In this document: piece after piece, positions 9,070-18,154 of the stretch | How positions within the stretch are numbered: the stretch's first letter is position 1 | Layout: every line of letters begins with the position of its first letter | DNA from: Fimbriimonadaceae bacterium | GTDB lineage: Bacteria; Armatimonadota; Fimbriimonadia; Fimbriimonadales; Fimbriimonadaceae | DNA: 44,205 bases | NCBI GenBank assembly: GCA_020850835.1 | Contig: JADZDX010000010.1 | Location: forward strand, 1-44,205 | Direction: 5' to 3' | Notes under the pieces: model-generated | The model's database searches: none | What the model saw: only the letters and a program-made list of their open reading frames with translations | Told to the model about the DNA's origin: nothing | Translations under genes and position numbers: made by a program

Positions 9070-10295
9070 TCGAAGTGCTCGTAGGCTTTGCGGAACTTGA
9101 TTCCGGAGGCGGTGACTTCAACGACCAAGGCTCGCTTCGGTGGGTTGCCTTGGTGTCCCTTCAGGGAGATGGTGCCGCTGACACCGTGGAAGTTCTCCGT
9201 GCCGTCCAATGCCTCAATAATCCCCTTTGCATTGGGTGTCGGGGCTCGCTTGACGGCGTCGGCCATCAGGGTGACTGCGTCGTAGGCCAACGCGCCCATC
9301 GTGGTACCTGGAAGTTTGCCGTTGTACTTAGCTTTCCACAGAGCCAAAAAGTCCTTGACTTCTTTGCGATCTTCGTTGTCGTTGTAGTGGTTGCAGAAAT
9401 AGCCGCCCACAATGCCTTCGCCGCCGCCGCTAATGAGTTCTTGGCTATCCCAGCCATCACCACCCAAGAGCTTCACTTTTAGGCCAACGTCACGGGCTTG
9501 GCGAGCTATCAGGCCAACCTCCGTGAAGTATCCGCTCAAGAACATTCCGTCTGGGTTTAAGCCCTTTATGTTGGTTAACTGACCATTAAACTGCTGGTCG
9601 CCGGAGTTGTAAAACTCTTCCTTGACAATCGTGCCGCCGAGTTTCTGGAATGTCTTGATAAAGCTCTCGCTCAGTCCTTGGGAGTAGGGTTGCTTTTGGT
9701 CGGTTAGCACAGCTACCCGCCGCAGTCCAAGCTCGTCGTAGCCGAACTTTGCCATGACGGGCCCTTGAAAGTCATCGGTATAGCAAACGCGGAAGACGTT
9801 GGAGCCAATGTCGGTCAGGTCGGTACGAGTTGCGCCAACAGCAACTACCGGGACTCCCGCTTGGTAAGCAGAGTCTGCGATCTGAGCGGTGATCCCACTG
9901 GCTACTTCGCCAACTACTCCGACCACCCCCTTGCTGATGAGCCGGTCGGCGGCCGTCTTTCCTTGCTCAGGCTTTGAGTTACTATCTTCCACCAGAAGCT
10001 CGATCTTCTTTCCGTTAATGCCGCCGGCTTTGTTGATTTCATCAACGGCCAACTCGGCCCCAAGCTTGCTGTCATCCCCCCAGGGCTTCAGCTCTCCGTT
10101 GAGCGAGGCCACTAGACCGAGCTTGATGGTCTCACCTTCGATTGCCGGGCCATCCTTGGGTGGAGCGGGTCTCTTAGCGTTTGCGGTGGGTTTCGTTTCG
10201 GGGCTCTTAGCCGTGGATTCACTGGCGGAATTGCAACCAGTAAGCAAAGCGGCGCTGGCCGCGAGCGATAGCCAGACTCCTAGTAGGTTTTTCAT
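9066..10295 (-). CDS. livK: Branched-chain amino-acid (or amide/urea) ABC transporter, substrate-binding lipoprotein
   Basis: The 409-residue product has a lipoprotein signal with lipobox LLTGC, a Pro/Lys-rich linker, then a type I periplasmic-binding fold: IKLGLVASLNGELKPWGDDSKLG, ELAVDEINKAGGINGKKIEL, GVVGEVASGITAQIADSAYQ and a conserved hinge near the C-terminus. It is a lipid-anchored receptor delivering ligand to LivHM. Leu/Ile/Val are the default guess, but this family also binds urea, amides and aromatic acids. A GATAAT box at 10313-10318 (minus) lies about 17 bases before the ATG and probably drives the operon. Confidence 0.9.
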   Translation of the reverse strand: MKNLLGVWLSLAASAALLTGCNSASESTAKSPETKPTANAKRPAPPKDGPAIEGETIKLGLVASLNGELKPWGDDSKLGAELAVDEINKAGGINGKKIELLVEDSNSKPEQGKTAADRLISKGVVGVVGEVASGITAQIADSAYQAGVPVVAVGATRTDLTDIGSNVFRVCYTDDFQGPVMAKFGYDELGLRRVAVLTDQKQPYSQGLSESFIKTFQKLGGTIVKEEFYNSGDQQFNGQLTNIKGLNPDGMFLSGYFTEVGLIARQARDVGLKVKLLGGDGWDSQELISGGGEGIVGGYFCNHYNDNEDRKEVKDFLALWKAKYNGKLPGTTMGALAYDAVTLMADAVKRAPTPNAKGIIEALDGTENFHGVSGTISLKGHQGNPPKRALVVEVTASGIKFRKAYEHFE

Positions 10296-10435
10296 TCGTA
10301 TGACCTCGGACGATTATCAGCACCACTTTGATGTATGCACTGACAACGTGCCGCGATTTTTACCCTAAGATCAGTTTGGTATGATGGGGGGCACGCGAAA
10401 CTCGGGGTCACCCCAGCGCGTTCCATCCTACGGCC

Positions 10436-11620
10436 ATGTTTGTTCCTGCGGTTCTAGCGGTATCTCTTCTATCCCAATCCGACGGGATTGAAGTTCCATT
10501 CATCATCGGCGACAATGCAATCGTCGCCGAGGCGACTGTCAATGGCAGAAAAGTTTCATGCATGTTTGACACCGGCTTCTCCGGTTCCTTTGTGTTGAAC
10601 GACAATATCAATATCGGGAAGGCGACAGGTTCAATGACTCTGCGCGACTTTGTGGGCTCATTCGCGGCCTCCACCGTTCCCATCAAGACTCTCGCCATAG
10701 GCAAGCAGAAGATTCGGACGCCCGATGACATGGCGGCCGTGCAGCAACCGGGCGGTAGCCAGTCCCTTAGCTACAACACGCACGCGAACGGCATCATGGG
10801 GATGGAAGTGATGCAGGACTTTGTTCTGGAGATCAATCTCCAGCGAAGTTGTTTTATCTTTCATCCACAGAGCTTCGATTTCACAAAGCGGGTGCCAGAC
10901 AACAAGCGAACTTTCTTGGTGAAGATGTTGCCGAAAGGGGTCAACTCGATTGAACTTTCGACCGAAACCACGGATGGCAAGAAAATGACCCTGGCCCTCG
11001 ATACGGGCAATTCGTTCTATGCGACAACCCATAAGGACGTTCTGGAGCGAATCGGCCTCTGGACGTCGGGCAGGAAGCCAGACTTCATGGGCACATCATT
11101 CGTGGCCAGCGGTGCGGTGGAGGCTTGGAACCTTGAACTCAAGAATCTAAAGATTTTCAGCGTCCCAACCCCGCAAAGTGTTTGGAACATCATTGACCGC
11201 CCCAGTAGTTCGAGTGACCACGACGGTACTGTCGGGTTTGGGTTCCTAAAGAACTTCAACATGATCATTGATCTAAAGCGGCGTCGAGTGTGGTTGGATA
11301 ACTTCACCGGCAAGACCGCTGATGCGCCAAAGGCAGGGGTCGGGTTGAACGCATGGTACTACCCTGAATACCAGCGCTACATCGTTGTTAGCGTGACGCC
11401 TGGAGGCCCTGCCGAGAAAGCGGGAATCAAATCCGGAGATATGATCCTTGGCTTGGATGGACAAGATGCCCTGAACATTGGGTATCGCGGATTTGCCGAT
11501 AAGATGGAAGGAGATTTGGACTCAACAGTGAAGTTGACGATTTCTCGCCGAGGAGTCTTACAGAACTTCGAAGTGAAGCGGGCTTACCTCTTCAACCAGC
11601 CAAGCTCGCCAGGCGGCTAA
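10436..11620 (+). CDS. Retropepsin-like aspartyl protease with C-terminal PDZ domain
   Basis: The 394-residue protein contains two aspartyl-protease-type motifs, MFDTGFSGSFVLN (Asp45) and LALDTGNSFYATT (Asp189), as in two-lobed retropepsin-like proteins. It ends in a PDZ domain (about residues 300-390; GGPAEKAGIKSGDMILGLDG). A short hydrophobic N-terminus (MFVPAVLAVSLLSQ) suggests export. It probably acts on, or binds, envelope peptides. Its last 29 bases overlap the 3' end of the convergent uracil-DNA glycosylase gene. The motif call is good; the substrate is unknown. Confidence 0.8.
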   Translation: MFVPAVLAVSLLSQSDGIEVPFIIGDNAIVAEATVNGRKVSCMFDTGFSGSFVLNDNINIGKATGSMTLRDFVGSFAASTVPIKTLAIGKQKIRTPDDMAAVQQPGGSQSLSYNTHANGIMGMEVMQDFVLEINLQRSCFIFHPQSFDFTKRVPDNKRTFLVKMLPKGVNSIELSTETTDGKKMTLALDTGNSFYATTHKDVLERIGLWTSGRKPDFMGTSFVASGAVEAWNLELKNLKIFSVPTPQSVWNIIDRPSSSSDHDGTVGFGFLKNFNMIIDLKRRRVWLDNFTGKTADAPKAGVGLNAWYYPEYQRYIVVSVTPGGPAEKAGIKSGDMILGLDGQDALNIGYRGFADKMEGDLDSTVKLTISRRGVLQNFEVKRAYLFNQPSSPGG

Positions 11621-12227
11621 GCTGTTCCTCCAGCATCTCTCGGGTCAACCGTCCAGTGAAAGTATTCTGCTGGCTAGGGTGGTAGCAACCGATGATACGC
11701 CCATCTGTTGTGGCGCCGTGGCTGAAGGCCGGAAATGGACGAATGCCGAGGTTCCGATGGACTTCTCGCCAAGCAATTCCGCCTAGACATAAGATACCGC
11801 GCCATTCCTTGCTCAAGAGCTGCTGAAGATAGGGGCGGCAATTGGCAATTTCATCCAGGGTTGGCTTGTTATCGGGAGGAGCGCAGTGGACCGTTGCGGT
11901 GATGAGGACCTTACTAAGTTGGAGTCCATCGCGTACTGAGGACGCCTCGGCCTGATTCGCGAGGCCAACGGCATGGAGTCCACGGAAAAGCCAGTCGCCA
12001 CTCCGATCTCCTGTGAACATACGTCCGGTTCGGTTTGCGCCATGGGCGGCTGGGGCCAGCCCAACGATCAAGAGGCTGGCCTCATGATCGCCGAAGTTAG
12101 GGATGGGTTTCCCCCAATAGGTCTCTTCTGCGAAGGCAGCGCGCTTCTCGTGGGCTTTCGCCGTGCACCAAGCTCGAAGGCGAGGGCAGAGCGCGCAGGC
12201 GATAATTTCAGCATTCAGAGCGTCCAC
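11592..12227 (-). CDS. udgB: Uracil-DNA glycosylase, family 5 (UdgB type)
   Basis: This 211-residue enzyme would remove uracil (and possibly hypoxanthine) from DNA as the first step of base-excision repair. The N-terminal CALCPRLRAWC and later Cys residues (VHCAPP, ILCLGG) suit the Fe-S cluster of the family. Motif 1 is GLAPAAHGANRTGRMFTGD, and motif 2 is HPSQQNTFTGRLT, characteristic of family 5. Motif 1 lacks the Asp/Asn catalytic residue of families 1 and 4, as expected for UdgB. The start is GTG 12227. The 3' end overlaps the convergent protease gene by 29 bases. Confidence 0.9.
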   Translation of the reverse strand: MDALNAEIIACALCPRLRAWCTAKAHEKRAAFAEETYWGKPIPNFGDHEASLLIVGLAPAAHGANRTGRMFTGDRSGDWLFRGLHAVGLANQAEASSVRDGLQLSKVLITATVHCAPPDNKPTLDEIANCRPYLQQLLSKEWRGILCLGGIAWREVHRNLGIRPFPAFSHGATTDGRIIGCYHPSQQNTFTGRLTREMLEEQLSRLASLAG

Positions 12228-12253
12228 GAGATATTGTGCCTGCTCCGAGCAAG

Positions 12254-12275
12254 AAAAAACGGAGCATGGCTCCGT
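12254..12275 (-). terminator. Rho-independent terminator with no gene in front of it
   Basis: On the minus strand a perfect 7-bp stem (ACGGAGC / GCTCCGT, three-base loop) is followed by six T. It lies upstream of udgB, and no minus-strand protein gene precedes it, so it must end either a short RNA or antisense read-through. Confidence 0.6.
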
Positions 12276-12334
12276 CCTTCTTCTAGCGCTTTGCTCGTCG
12301 CCCCTGTTGTCTCAGGGCAAGCAGGGCATGCGCC
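12254..12334 (-). ncRNA. Possible small RNA or micro-ORF ending at the orphan terminator
   Basis: An AATACT/TACTAT box on the minus strand at about 12335-12342 lies some 75 bases before the orphan terminator. A transcript between them would be about 75-80 bases. It contains a 17-codon ORF (ATG 12336 to TAG 12283, MAHALLALRQQGRRAKR), but the ATG sits inside the box, so translation is doubtful. No clear -35 is present. The call rests only on box plus terminator. Confidence 0.25.
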
Positions 12335-12437
12335 ATAGTATTGTCGGATAGTCGCGGCGATCCGTTCACGATATTTATGCTAGATTAGGCCTAAAGCTGG
12401 GCAATTTTCACCTCAAATGGAGTTTAAGAACTAATCC

Positions 12438-12782
12438 GTGCCCATTTACGAGTACGAACCTGTGGATTGGGACTGCATGATCTGCAAGGGTAGATTCGAA
12501 GCGTTACAGCGTGTTGACGAGGATCCCCTGACGGTATGTCCAACGTGCGGCATTGATTGCCGCCGCGTGGTGAGCCAGATTCAGGTCAGGACAAGGAAGC
12601 ACCACGGTGCCGATCATGCGGGACAAAAGGGGTTTACCACCTACAAGAAGACCCAGAAGGGAGTTTGGGAAAAGGTTGGCGGCGAGGGCGTTGATGCGAT
12701 TGTTGGACAACCCGAAGATGTTGCGGCCATTGAAGCAGAAAAGAAGCCTAAGAAGAAGATAGACCTTGATAAAATGTCGTAA
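12438..12782 (+). CDS. FmdB-family zinc-ribbon protein
   Basis: The 114-residue protein starts at GTG 12438 and opens with PIYEYEPVDWDCMIC, the typical start of FmdB/CxxC_CxxC regulatory-type zinc ribbons. The ligands are CMIC and CPTCG. The C-terminal half is Lys-rich and includes FTTYKKTQKGVWEKV. FmdB proteins are widespread small zinc-binding proteins with poorly defined regulatory roles. A TATGCT box at about 12375 could be its -10 element. The C-terminal Lys-rich tail is longer than in most family members. Confidence 0.8.
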   Translation: MPIYEYEPVDWDCMICKGRFEALQRVDEDPLTVCPTCGIDCRRVVSQIQVRTRKHHGADHAGQKGFTTYKKTQKGVWEKVGGEGVDAIVGQPEDVAAIEAEKKPKKKIDLDKMS

Positions 12783-12844
12783 AAATACGGGGAAACATTA
12801 AACAACGAACAAAAGGCCCCATTTTCGCCCTCTATTTCTTTGTT

Positions 12845-14617
12845 ATGTTTGGCCGCCTGTTCTTGGTCTCTCTTGCCGTATCTGCCCTTGGAGCCGCGTT
12901 CGTCATCGGTCACAACCGGAATGTTTGCGGATCCGGGTGCGCTCAGTATGACGTGGAGCTCAAGAAGCAGTTTGCCGCAAAGCTTGCGAAGCGTACTCAT
13001 GTGAAAGAGCTGGGGCCGGTATCGGTGTGCTTCGCTGAGGGAACCGATCCCCTGCTGATGAATGCCTTTCAGCAAGCCTTGCAGGACGCTCAAGATGGGG
13101 CTTGGCCCGATCCCAACGCACGATACCAATTGACGGGCCGATGGTCCGGTGCGGCGGGCTCGCCGCGCGTATTACGTTGGAGTTTTGTTCCTGATGGCCT
13201 AAACATCCCGAATGGTGTCGGGGAGCCCGCTGCCCCCAGCACTTTGTTCGCTTCCATGGATGCGAAGTTCGGCGGCAACCGTGCCTTGTGGATTGCAAAG
13301 TTTGAGCAGATCTTCCAGCGCTGGTCTCAACTTTCTGGCCTCACCTACGTTCGCGTAACCGATGGGGCTGATCCTTGGGACGATGGGGCGGCGTGGGGTA
13401 CTGCTGGAGCGGATGGTCTCCGCGGCGACGTTCGAATCTCTAGCAAGAACATTGACGGTGCTAGTAGCATTCTTGCTTACAACATGTTCCCATCCAATGG
13501 GGATATGGTGATCGACTCATCGGATAACTGGGGTAATTCCACCAACGACTATCGGTTCCTTCGCAATACGCTTGGCCATGAGCACGGGCACGGGATCGGG
13601 CTCTTGCATGTTTGCCCCATTCAGCAGAGCAAGTTGATGGAGCCCTACCTTGCTACGGGCTTTGACGGGCCCCAACAAGATGATGTGCGAGCGGCTCAGC
13701 GTCAATATGGCGATTCGATCGAACCGAACGACAACATTGCCAGCGCGTCCACGGCCGGCGCGATTGCCCCGGCTTCAAATGTCACAATCGGCACCTCTGG
13801 GGCGCCCGCGAACGCCAGCACGGTTTCGATAGACCGGGATGGGGCACAGGACTTCTACAAGATCACGACCACGGGACCAGTAAAGCTGGTGACGACTGTG
13901 ACCCCGATTGGGACGAACTACACGTCTGGACCCCAAACGAGCCAGTGCGATACCGGAACCGCCTTCAATGCGCTTGCCGCGGCAAACCTTGCACTGGAAG
14001 TTCAATCCGCGGGGGGAACCGTTCTTGGGTCTGCAACGGGTAACGCGGTCGGCCTAGCGGAGACGGCAACGGTGGACTTGCCAACACCAGGGTCTTACTA
14101 TGTTCGGGTATACGAAACCGATAGCCCAACTCAGACCCAACTGTACAAGTTGAACCTCGTCGGGCAGACATTGCCTGCGATCATCTCCGGCCGAATCACG
14201 TTCTTGGACTGGGTCAATCCAAATCGAAGTCTTCCGCTCACGGTGACGGTTCGGAACTCAACGACTCAAGCGATTGTGGCCAGCTTCAATACGACGACCG
14301 ACACGGATGGCGACTATTCCGTGAACACTACGGCTCTCACCTTTGGCCAGAACTACACTCTGCAGATTGATAGTTCGGTATGGCTCCGAAAGTCGGTGGA
14401 GGTCTTGGCAGCTCCAGCCATCACTCATGACTTCAGTGTTATCAATGGTGATGCTGATGGTAGCGGGGAAGTGGATGCAGCAGACATTGATCGTGTTATC
14501 GCACACTTTGGTTCTACCGGAGTTCCGCCAACTGATGGAGACCTAGATGGATCAGGCGAAGTGGACGCGGCTGACATTGACATTGCAATCAGTAACTTTG
14601 GGGGCACGGATAACTGA
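12845..14617 (+). CDS. Secreted matrixin-like zinc metalloprotease with dockerin-like C-terminus (copy 1)
   Basis: This 590-residue exported protein has an N-terminal signal peptide (hydrophobic residues 4-22). The catalytic motif is HEHGHGIGLLH (His245, Glu246, His249, His255), a metzincin HExxHxxGxxH site, followed by KLMEP in the place of the Met-turn. A beta-rich region follows (about 290-440; YYVRVYETDSPTQTQLYKL, PPC-like), then a carboxypeptidase-regulatory-like segment. The last ~50 residues are two dockerin-like Ca-binding repeats (DADGSGEVDAADID and DLDGSGEVDAADID). It is closely related to the next gene. It likely digests extracellular protein; the dockerin-like tail suggests anchoring or assembly. 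Confidence 0.85.
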   Translation: MFGRLFLVSLAVSALGAAFVIGHNRNVCGSGCAQYDVELKKQFAAKLAKRTHVKELGPVSVCFAEGTDPLLMNAFQQALQDAQDGAWPDPNARYQLTGRWSGAAGSPRVLRWSFVPDGLNIPNGVGEPAAPSTLFASMDAKFGGNRALWIAKFEQIFQRWSQLSGLTYVRVTDGADPWDDGAAWGTAGADGLRGDVRISSKNIDGASSILAYNMFPSNGDMVIDSSDNWGNSTNDYRFLRNTLGHEHGHGIGLLHVCPIQQSKLMEPYLATGFDGPQQDDVRAAQRQYGDSIEPNDNIASASTAGAIAPASNVTIGTSGAPANASTVSIDRDGAQDFYKITTTGPVKLVTTVTPIGTNYTSGPQTSQCDTGTAFNALAAANLALEVQSAGGTVLGSATGNAVGLAETATVDLPTPGSYYVRVYETDSPTQTQLYKLNLVGQTLPAIISGRITFLDWVNPNRSLPLTVTVRNSTTQAIVASFNTTTDTDGDYSVNTTALTFGQNYTLQIDSSVWLRKSVEVLAAPAITHDFSVINGDADGSGEVDAADIDRVIAHFGSTGVPPTDGDLDGSGEVDAADIDIAISNFGGTDN

Positions 14618-14643
14618 GTTTTTACTAGGGTTGACCGCTTTCG

Positions 14644-14672
14644 TTGGGATTTGGCACGATTGCTGATACACT
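14644..14672 (+). promoter_or_regulatory. Promoter of metalloprotease copy 2 (leaderless type)
   Basis: TTGGGA at 14644-14649 and TACACT at 14667-14672 are separated by 17 bases. The TTG start follows the -10 box after exactly six bases, so the mRNA would carry almost no leader. This supports TTG 14679 as the start, and suggests that copy 2 is transcribed separately from copy 1. Confidence 0.6.
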
Positions 14673-14678
14673 AATTAG

Positions 14679-16460
14679 TTGAATACGCTCATGGTCAAAA
14701 GAACTTTCATTGCCCTTTCCGTTGCTGGGATTGCATCCGCTGGCGCGATCCTGGCGACTAATGCTGCCACCAAGGATTCGAACTGCGGCGCGATCAATAC
14801 CGCCGCGTACAATTCCTTTAAGCAGAAATTGGAGGGAGTCCATCATAAGGATCCGGTCGCGGTCTGCTTTGCTCCGGGCACGGATCAGTCCGTGGTGAAT
14901 GCCTTCCAAGCGGCCATGCAAGCCACTCAAGGCTGGCCGGCTCCTAATCAGTTCAACCTCGCGGGTCGATGGCCTGGAAGTCAGGGCGATCCAGCGACGA
15001 TTCGTTGGAGCTTTGTTCCCGATGGTCTCAATATCCCGAGTGGCGCCGGTGAACCGGCGGCAGCGAGCAACTTGTTTGCTGGGATGGATGCGAAGTTCGG
15101 CGGCAATCGCGCGGCTTGGATTGCCAAGTTCGATGAAATGTTCGCCCGTTGGTCCCTGCTTACTGGCCTAAAGTACACGCGTGTTACCAATGGAACCGAT
15201 CCATGGGACGACAACGGCGACTGGGGCCAGCCAGGCTCGGCTACGAGAGGCGATGTTAGGATTGCGATGCATCCGATTGATGGGCCCAGCGGAATCCTTG
15301 CCTACAACAGCTTCCCGACCAATGGCGATATGGTGATTGATGGCACGGAGTCATGGGGCGATTCAGCTAACAACTATCGATTCCTCTTCAACGTTATTGC
15401 CCACGAGCACGGTCATGGAATCGGCTTTGCACACGTATGCCCGGTTCAAGGCACCAAGCTAATGGAGCCGTTCTATGACGATAGCTACTACGGACCGCAG
15501 CAGGATGACATTCGTGGTGGACAACGAAACTATGGTGATGCTAACGAGCCAGACAACGATATGGCAACAGCAGCAAACGTTGGAGCATTCAACCCATCTT
15601 CCGACATCACGCTTGGCAATGTTGCGAATGTAAGCAATGCAACTAGCCTGTCCATCGACGCTGATGGCGAGGTGGACATGTTCAAGATCACGGTTGCATC
15701 AGCGACACGTTTGACCGCAACAGTAACCCCTGTTGGCACCACCTACCTATCTGGGCCGCAAACGGGTAACTGTTCGACAGGTTCTTCAGTTAATGCATTG
15801 AACCAAGCAGATCTCGCAATTGCGGTCTTGAACGGTGCTGGGACGACGGTTGCTACGGCAGCCGCCAACCCGTCCGCTCAAGCTGAGTCGGTCGCCATTG
15901 ATCTTCTGGCCGCTGGAACTTACTATGTAAAGGTATACGAAACCAATGCTCCGACGAGCATCCAGCTGTATCGCTTGCGCCTCCAAGGTAGCTCGGCATC
16001 AGGGGTCTTGACAGGGACGGTCACCTTCTTGGATTGGGTTAGTCCGAACGCTAGCTTGCCGATCACGATACAAGTGCGCAATGCGACGACCCAAGCGTTA
16101 CTGGCTACGATTCCGACCACGACGAACAGCCTCGGACAATACTATGTAAACGTTCCCGGGATGTTGTCAAACACGTCCTACAATGTGTCGGTGGACGGTC
16201 TGATGTGGCTGCGCCGCACCCAGACCGTAGTGACTCCGCCTAGCACCAGCATCAGCGGCCTCAACTTCACACTACCCAATGGTGATACAGATGGAACGGG
16301 CGAAGTGGATGCCGCCGACATTGATGCTGTGATTGCCGCCTTTGGGCAGACCTCGTCCTCACCCGGATTCCAATTCGCTAGGGATGTTGATGGTTCCGGC
16401 GAAGTTGATGCGGCCGATATTGATATCGTGATTGCGAACTTCGGACAAGTAGACGAGTAA
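14679..16460 (+). CDS. Secreted matrixin-like zinc metalloprotease with dockerin-like C-terminus (copy 2)
   Basis: This 593-residue paralogue matches copy 1 along its whole length. It has a signal peptide, Cys-containing pro-region, catalytic HEHGHGIGFAH (first His at 242), KLMEPF, a beta-rich region with YYVKVYETNAPTSIQLYRL, and two dockerin-like repeats (DTDGTGEVDAADID, DVDGSGEVDAADID). The TTG start at 14679 is supported by its promoter geometry; ATG 14691 is an alternative that keeps the signal peptide. The pair arose by tandem duplication. A strong hairpin follows the stop. Sequence divergence in the non-catalytic parts suggests different substrates or regulation. Confidence 0.85.
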   Translation: MNTLMVKRTFIALSVAGIASAGAILATNAATKDSNCGAINTAAYNSFKQKLEGVHHKDPVAVCFAPGTDQSVVNAFQAAMQATQGWPAPNQFNLAGRWPGSQGDPATIRWSFVPDGLNIPSGAGEPAAASNLFAGMDAKFGGNRAAWIAKFDEMFARWSLLTGLKYTRVTNGTDPWDDNGDWGQPGSATRGDVRIAMHPIDGPSGILAYNSFPTNGDMVIDGTESWGDSANNYRFLFNVIAHEHGHGIGFAHVCPVQGTKLMEPFYDDSYYGPQQDDIRGGQRNYGDANEPDNDMATAANVGAFNPSSDITLGNVANVSNATSLSIDADGEVDMFKITVASATRLTATVTPVGTTYLSGPQTGNCSTGSSVNALNQADLAIAVLNGAGTTVATAAANPSAQAESVAIDLLAAGTYYVKVYETNAPTSIQLYRLRLQGSSASGVLTGTVTFLDWVSPNASLPITIQVRNATTQALLATIPTTTNSLGQYYVNVPGMLSNTSYNVSVDGLMWLRRTQTVVTPPSTSISGLNFTLPNGDTDGTGEVDAADIDAVIAAFGQTSSSPGFQFARDVDGSGEVDAADIDIVIANFGQVDE

Positions 16461-16485
16461 TCAAGCGTCAGAAAGGTCATCCAGG

Positions 16486-16516
16486 CGCCCTCCCGACTGG
16501 CTCGGGAGGGCGTCTT
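16486..16516 (+). terminator. Hairpin terminator after metalloprotease copy 2
   Basis: A perfect 11-bp stem (CGCCCTCCCGA / TCGGGAGGGCG, five-base loop) at 16486-16512 is followed by TCTT. The T-run is poor, but the stem is very stable. It ends just before the next gene's -10 box (TACACT, 16523-16528, six bases before ATG 16535). Confidence 0.65.
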
Positions 16517-16534
16517 ACTGAGTACACTCAGGTC

Positions 16535-18154
16535 ATGAGTTTCGGCACCTTTTGTTACCCGATCCCTGCCAACGAACCCGTCTTGTCGTATGGCCCAGGT
16601 TCTAGCGAACGGTTTGAGCTCCAGAAGGCAGTGGCCGAGCTCAGGGGTCAGGAGAAGGATATCCCGATGTTCATCGGAGGGCAAGAGGTCCGATCCGGCA
16701 AGACCAAGACCATCCACCCGCCTCACGACATCGCTCACTCCTTGGGGGCCTTCCATGGGGGCGATGCAACCCATGTTCGGGCGGCCATTGAAGCTGGCTT
16801 GGCAGCGAAGGCGCAGTGGGCTTCAATGTCCTGGGAAAGCCGGGCGGGGATTTTCTTGAGGGCAGCGGACCTTCTCGCCACCAAATATCGCTTCCAGATG
16901 AATGCGGCGACCATGCTGGGACAAAGTAAGAATGCCTACCAAGCCGAAATCGACAGTGCTTGTGAACTGATTGACTTTCTTCGGTTTAATGTTCACTTTT
17001 TGAGCGAGATCTATAGGCAGCAACCCATCAGCGGCACTGGAATGCACAACCGCATGGAGTACCGCCCGCTTGAGGGCTTTGTCCTCGCCGTAACGCCTTT
17101 TAACTTCACGGCCATCGGAGGAAATCTACCCACCAGCGCGGCGATGTGTGGGAACGTCGTGGTTTGGAAGCCCGCCAACACTCAGGTCTATAGCGCATCT
17201 CTTTTTATGAGGATCCTGATTGAGGCTGGATTGCCGCCTGGAGTCATTAACTTGGTTTACGTAGACGGGCCAACCATTGGCGAGATTTGTTTCAGCCACC
17301 CGGACTTCGCCGGTGTTCACTTCACGGGGTCTACGGGAGTCTTCAACCAAATGTGGCAGACGATCGGGGCAAATATCTCCATGTACAAGAGCTATCCACG
17401 AATTGTTGGTGAGACAGGAGGCAAGGACTTTGTTATCGCTCATTCCAGTGCTGATCCAGACGTGGTCGCAACTGCGCTCCTTCGTGGTGCATTTGAGTAC
17501 CAAGGTCAAAAGTGTAGCGCGGCGAGCCGCGCCTACCTTCCGTCAAACATTTCCGATCAAGTTAAGGAAAAGCTCGTCGCCGGGGTTAAGTCATTCAAGG
17601 TGGGACCACCCGAGGAGTTCACCAACTTCATCAATGCCGTAATTGACGAGAGGTCATTTGACTCAATAGCAAGTTGCATCGAGGAAGCAAAACGGACGGC
17701 TACCATCCTTGTTGGGGGCACCTATGATAAGTCTATAGGCTTCTTCATCGATCCAACCGTGATCGAAGCTCGCGATCCCAAGTACCGGACAATGTGCGAA
17801 GAGATTTTCGGACCGGTGCTAACCATCTACACTTATCCCCATGACCGCTTCGAGGAGACCCTAGCCTTAGTGGATTCGACCTCCGGGTATGCGTTAACAG
17901 GAGCAGTGATTGCTCAAGATCGAAGCGCAATTGAGCTTGCAACTAATCAGTTAAGGAATGCAGCCGGTAACTTCTACATTAATGATAAGCCAACGGGGGC
18001 GGTCGTTGGCCAGCAACCCTTTGGCGGTGCGCGAAATAGCGGTACAAATGACAAGGCTGGCTCCATGCTGAACCTTTACCGTTGGCTCAGCGCTCGTACC
18101 ATTAAGGAGACCTTCAATCCTCCAACGGATTACCAATATCCATTTCATCAGTGA
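16535..18154 (+). CDS. L-glutamate gamma-semialdehyde (1-pyrroline-5-carboxylate) dehydrogenase, eukaryote-like type
   Basis: The 539-residue enzyme oxidises glutamate semialdehyde to glutamate with NAD+, the second step of proline catabolism. Aldehyde-dehydrogenase hallmarks are VTPFNFTAIGGN, VWKPANTQVYSA, FTGSTGVFN, the catalytic Glu293 (GETGGKD) and the nucleophile Cys327 (GQKCSAASR). The sequence resembles mitochondrial ALDH4A1 more than the bacterial RocA/PutA type (FEYQGQKCSA, NDKPTGAVVGQQPFGGARNS). No proline dehydrogenase gene is adjacent. Its stop overlaps the next start (GTGA), so the two are translationally coupled. A TACACT box six bases before the ATG suggests a leaderless transcript. 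Confidence 0.9.
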   Translation: MSFGTFCYPIPANEPVLSYGPGSSERFELQKAVAELRGQEKDIPMFIGGQEVRSGKTKTIHPPHDIAHSLGAFHGGDATHVRAAIEAGLAAKAQWASMSWESRAGIFLRAADLLATKYRFQMNAATMLGQSKNAYQAEIDSACELIDFLRFNVHFLSEIYRQQPISGTGMHNRMEYRPLEGFVLAVTPFNFTAIGGNLPTSAAMCGNVVVWKPANTQVYSASLFMRILIEAGLPPGVINLVYVDGPTIGEICFSHPDFAGVHFTGSTGVFNQMWQTIGANISMYKSYPRIVGETGGKDFVIAHSSADPDVVATALLRGAFEYQGQKCSAASRAYLPSNISDQVKEKLVAGVKSFKVGPPEEFTNFINAVIDERSFDSIASCIEEAKRTATILVGGTYDKSIGFFIDPTVIEARDPKYRTMCEEIFGPVLTIYTYPHDRFEETLALVDSTSGYALTGAVIAQDRSAIELATNQLRNAAGNFYINDKPTGAVVGQQPFGGARNSGTNDKAGSMLNLYRWLSARTIKETFNPPTDYQYPFHQ

